The notes under the pieces: generated by a model
Database searches by the model: none
What the model saw: only the letters and a program-made list of their open reading frames with translations
Told to the model about the DNA's origin: nothing
NCBI GenBank assembly: GCA_023228745.1
Contig: JALOAP010000082.1
Span: forward strand, 1 to 10,027
DNA: 10,027 nt
Source: Dehalococcoidia bacterium
GTDB lineage: Bacteria > Chloroflexota > Dehalococcoidia > Tepidiformales > Tepidiformaceae
Direction of reading: 5' to 3'
Shown here: piece after piece, positions 7,864-10,027 of the stretch
How the letters are laid out: the number at the start of each line of letters is the position of its first letter
How positions within the stretch are numbered: the first letter of the stretch is position 1
Translations under genes and position numbers: made by a program

Positions 7864-7908
7864 CCCTTGCAACATCCCCAGGGCAGCGGTGTCCAGGGGG
7901 AGCAAGGG
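7864..7908 (+). other. Hairpin in the 16S trailer
   Basis: CCCTTGC (7864-7870) pairs with GCAAGGG (7902-7908) and, inside, TCCCC (7875-7879) pairs with GGGGA (7897-7901). This forms a long stem just after 16S in the 163-nt spacer before tRNA-Ile, within the processing stalk. Confidence 0.55.
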
Positions 7909-7975
7909 AAGGCGATACCCAGGTCGATCGGCTCCAACCGGAGTCGTACCTGAGGCGCCCGAACGGCCTTTCTTC

Positions 7976-7989
7976 CGTCCGCTATCCAG
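7976..7989 (+). other. 16S precursor processing stalk, 3' half
   Basis: CGTCCGCTATCCAG, the exact complement of 6279-6292. It lies between 16S and tRNA-Ile, so cleavage here would also free the tRNA part of the transcript. Confidence 0.85.
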
Positions 7990-8011
7990 CTTTTAAAGCT
8001 GCACCGGCCTT

Positions 8012-8088
8012 GGGCCATTAGCTCAGCAGGTTAGAGCGCAGTCCTGATAAGACTGAGGTCTCTGGTTCGAGTCCAGAATGGCCCACCA
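8012..8088 (+). tRNA. tRNA-Ile(GAU)
   Basis: Seven-base acceptor stem GGGCCAT (8012-8018) with ATGGCCC (8078-8084), discriminator A and an encoded CCA. D arm GCTC...GAGC with the GG of the D loop. Anticodon stem CAGTC/GACTG around loop CTGATAA, anticodon GAT. T arm TCTGG-TTCGAGT-CCAGA. Usual first tRNA in bacterial 16S-23S spacers. Confidence 0.97.
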
Positions 8089-8152
8089 TTTTGGCCCGCT
8101 GCTGAGGACTTGGCCCGCAACAGCGGCCATGGCATACTGAATAGACCCCGGA

Positions 8153-8228
8153 GGGGCCGTAGCTTAGTTGGGAGAGCGCCGCCTTTGCACGGCGGAGGTC
8201 AGGAGTTCGAATCTCCTCGGCTCCACCA
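8153..8228 (+). tRNA. tRNA-Ala(UGC)
   Basis: Acceptor GGGGCCG (8153-8159) pairs with CGGCTCC (8218-8224), including the G3-U70 wobble that marks alanine tRNAs, then A and an encoded CCA. Anticodon stem CCGCC/GGCGG around TTTGCAC, anticodon TGC. 64 nt after tRNA-Ile; in between, GGCCCGCTG (8093-8101) and CAGCGGCC (8121-8128) can pair with one bulge. Confidence 0.97.
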
Positions 8229-8325
8229 CCCAGCTCGGTCACCCCCCCGGAAACGACCAGGAGAGCAAGCAATAGCAGGTCAGGCAACCTAGCGAGCTAG
8301 CGTGTCAGTCGTCGAGACGAACCCC

Positions 8326-8353
8326 ACCGGTTCGCCACGGCGAGCCGGTTTTT
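8326..8353 (+). terminator. Intrinsic terminator inside the 16S-23S spacer
   Basis: ACCGGTTCGC (8326-8335) pairs with GCGAGCCGGT (8340-8349), ten base pairs with one U-G wobble, loop CACG, followed by TTTTT (8349-8353) then GTTTG. By shape this is the best terminator in the window, yet it lies within an rRNA operon upstream of 23S. Confidence 0.75.
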
Positions 8354-8403
8354 GTTTGTCCTCCAGCCATGGTTTCGCAATCGACCCCTGCCGAAGGCAG
8401 TGG

Positions 8404-8459
8404 CCGGCGGCGAAGCCGGGACCCCGGGTGGAACCCTGGGGCGCACCTTAATAACTGAA
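8404..8459 (+). promoter_or_regulatory. Hairpins and boxA before 23S (antitermination module 3)
   Basis: CCGGC/GCCGG hairpin (8404-8419), then CCCCGGG (8422-8428) with CCTGGGG (8435-8441) as a seven-pair stem with one G-U. Directly after it comes GGCGCACCTTAATAACTGAA (8440-8459). That matches the module before 16S (6264-6283) at 17 of 20 positions. A second boxA in the spacer is known in E. coli rrn operons. Confidence 0.7.
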
Positions 8460-8541
8460 GAGTGAAGTAGACTGCATCTGTACGTCCACGCGCATTCGTG
8501 CGTCGTGGGCGAATGGACAATTCAAGGCGAGCCTTAATGTG

Positions 8542-10027
<1,486 letters not shown>

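Larger units (their letters stand above)
8229..8541 (+). other. tRNA-Ala to 23S spacer (313 nt, no protein gene)
   Basis: Holds, in order, a small palindrome CTAGCGAGCTAG (8289-8300), an intrinsic terminator (8326-8353), a hairpin CCGGC/GCCGG (8404-8419), a second hairpin plus boxA (8422-8459), and A-rich sequence from about 8451 to 8472 that should be the 5' half of the 23S processing stem; its partner would lie after 23S, outside the window. I found no convincing promoter here. Confidence 0.75.

Noticed and set aside
8514..8540. TGGACA and TAATGT as a separate 23S promoter
   Set aside because: The spacer is 15 bases and the start would fall inside 23S, so it cannot make a full-length product.

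Overview
The window reads as ordinary chromosomal DNA from a GC-rich, probably free-living bacterium. Coding strands have GC-rich third positions. The 16S gene is bacterial and compact (about 1,490 nt, with short V1-V3 helices). Its general look, together with the biotin carboxylase, TypA and D-threonine-aldolase-like genes, suggests Chloroflexota (a Dehalococcoidia/Tepidiforma-like lineage). That placement comes from memory of the sequences, not from a tree, and I hold it at about 50%.

Left half (1-5206), all on the + strand: (1) the 5'-truncated alpha subunit of an acyl-CoA carboxylase, with biotin carboxylase and a biotinyl domain in one chain; (2) typA/bipA, a complete translational GTPase; (3) a complete fold-III PLP enzyme of the D-threonine aldolase / D-serine dehydratase family, whose promoter appears to give a leaderless mRNA; (4) a 59-residue double-CXXC zinc-ribbon protein with a near-perfect Shine-Dalgarno, followed by a good intrinsic terminator. 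Convergent to these, on the - strand, is a DinB-fold protein (5321-5773).

Right half (5774-10027): a ribosomal RNA operon on the + strand. A 585-nt leader carries three spaced TTGACA-type promoter candidates and two hairpin-plus-boxA antitermination modules. Then come 16S rRNA, tRNA-Ile(GAU), tRNA-Ala(UGC), and the first half of 23S rRNA, cut by the window end. The 16S leader and trailer share a 14-bp perfect complement that forms the processing stalk.

The most interesting structure is in the rRNA operon rather than in the proteins. A textbook intrinsic terminator (10-bp stem, five U) lies between tRNA-Ala and 23S. Just downstream is another hairpin-boxA module that matches the one in the leader at 17 of 20 positions. 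This looks like a gate where only antiterminated polymerase continues into 23S. I see no defence system, CRISPR array, insertion sequence or phage gene; the protein genes are housekeeping or small accessory genes.
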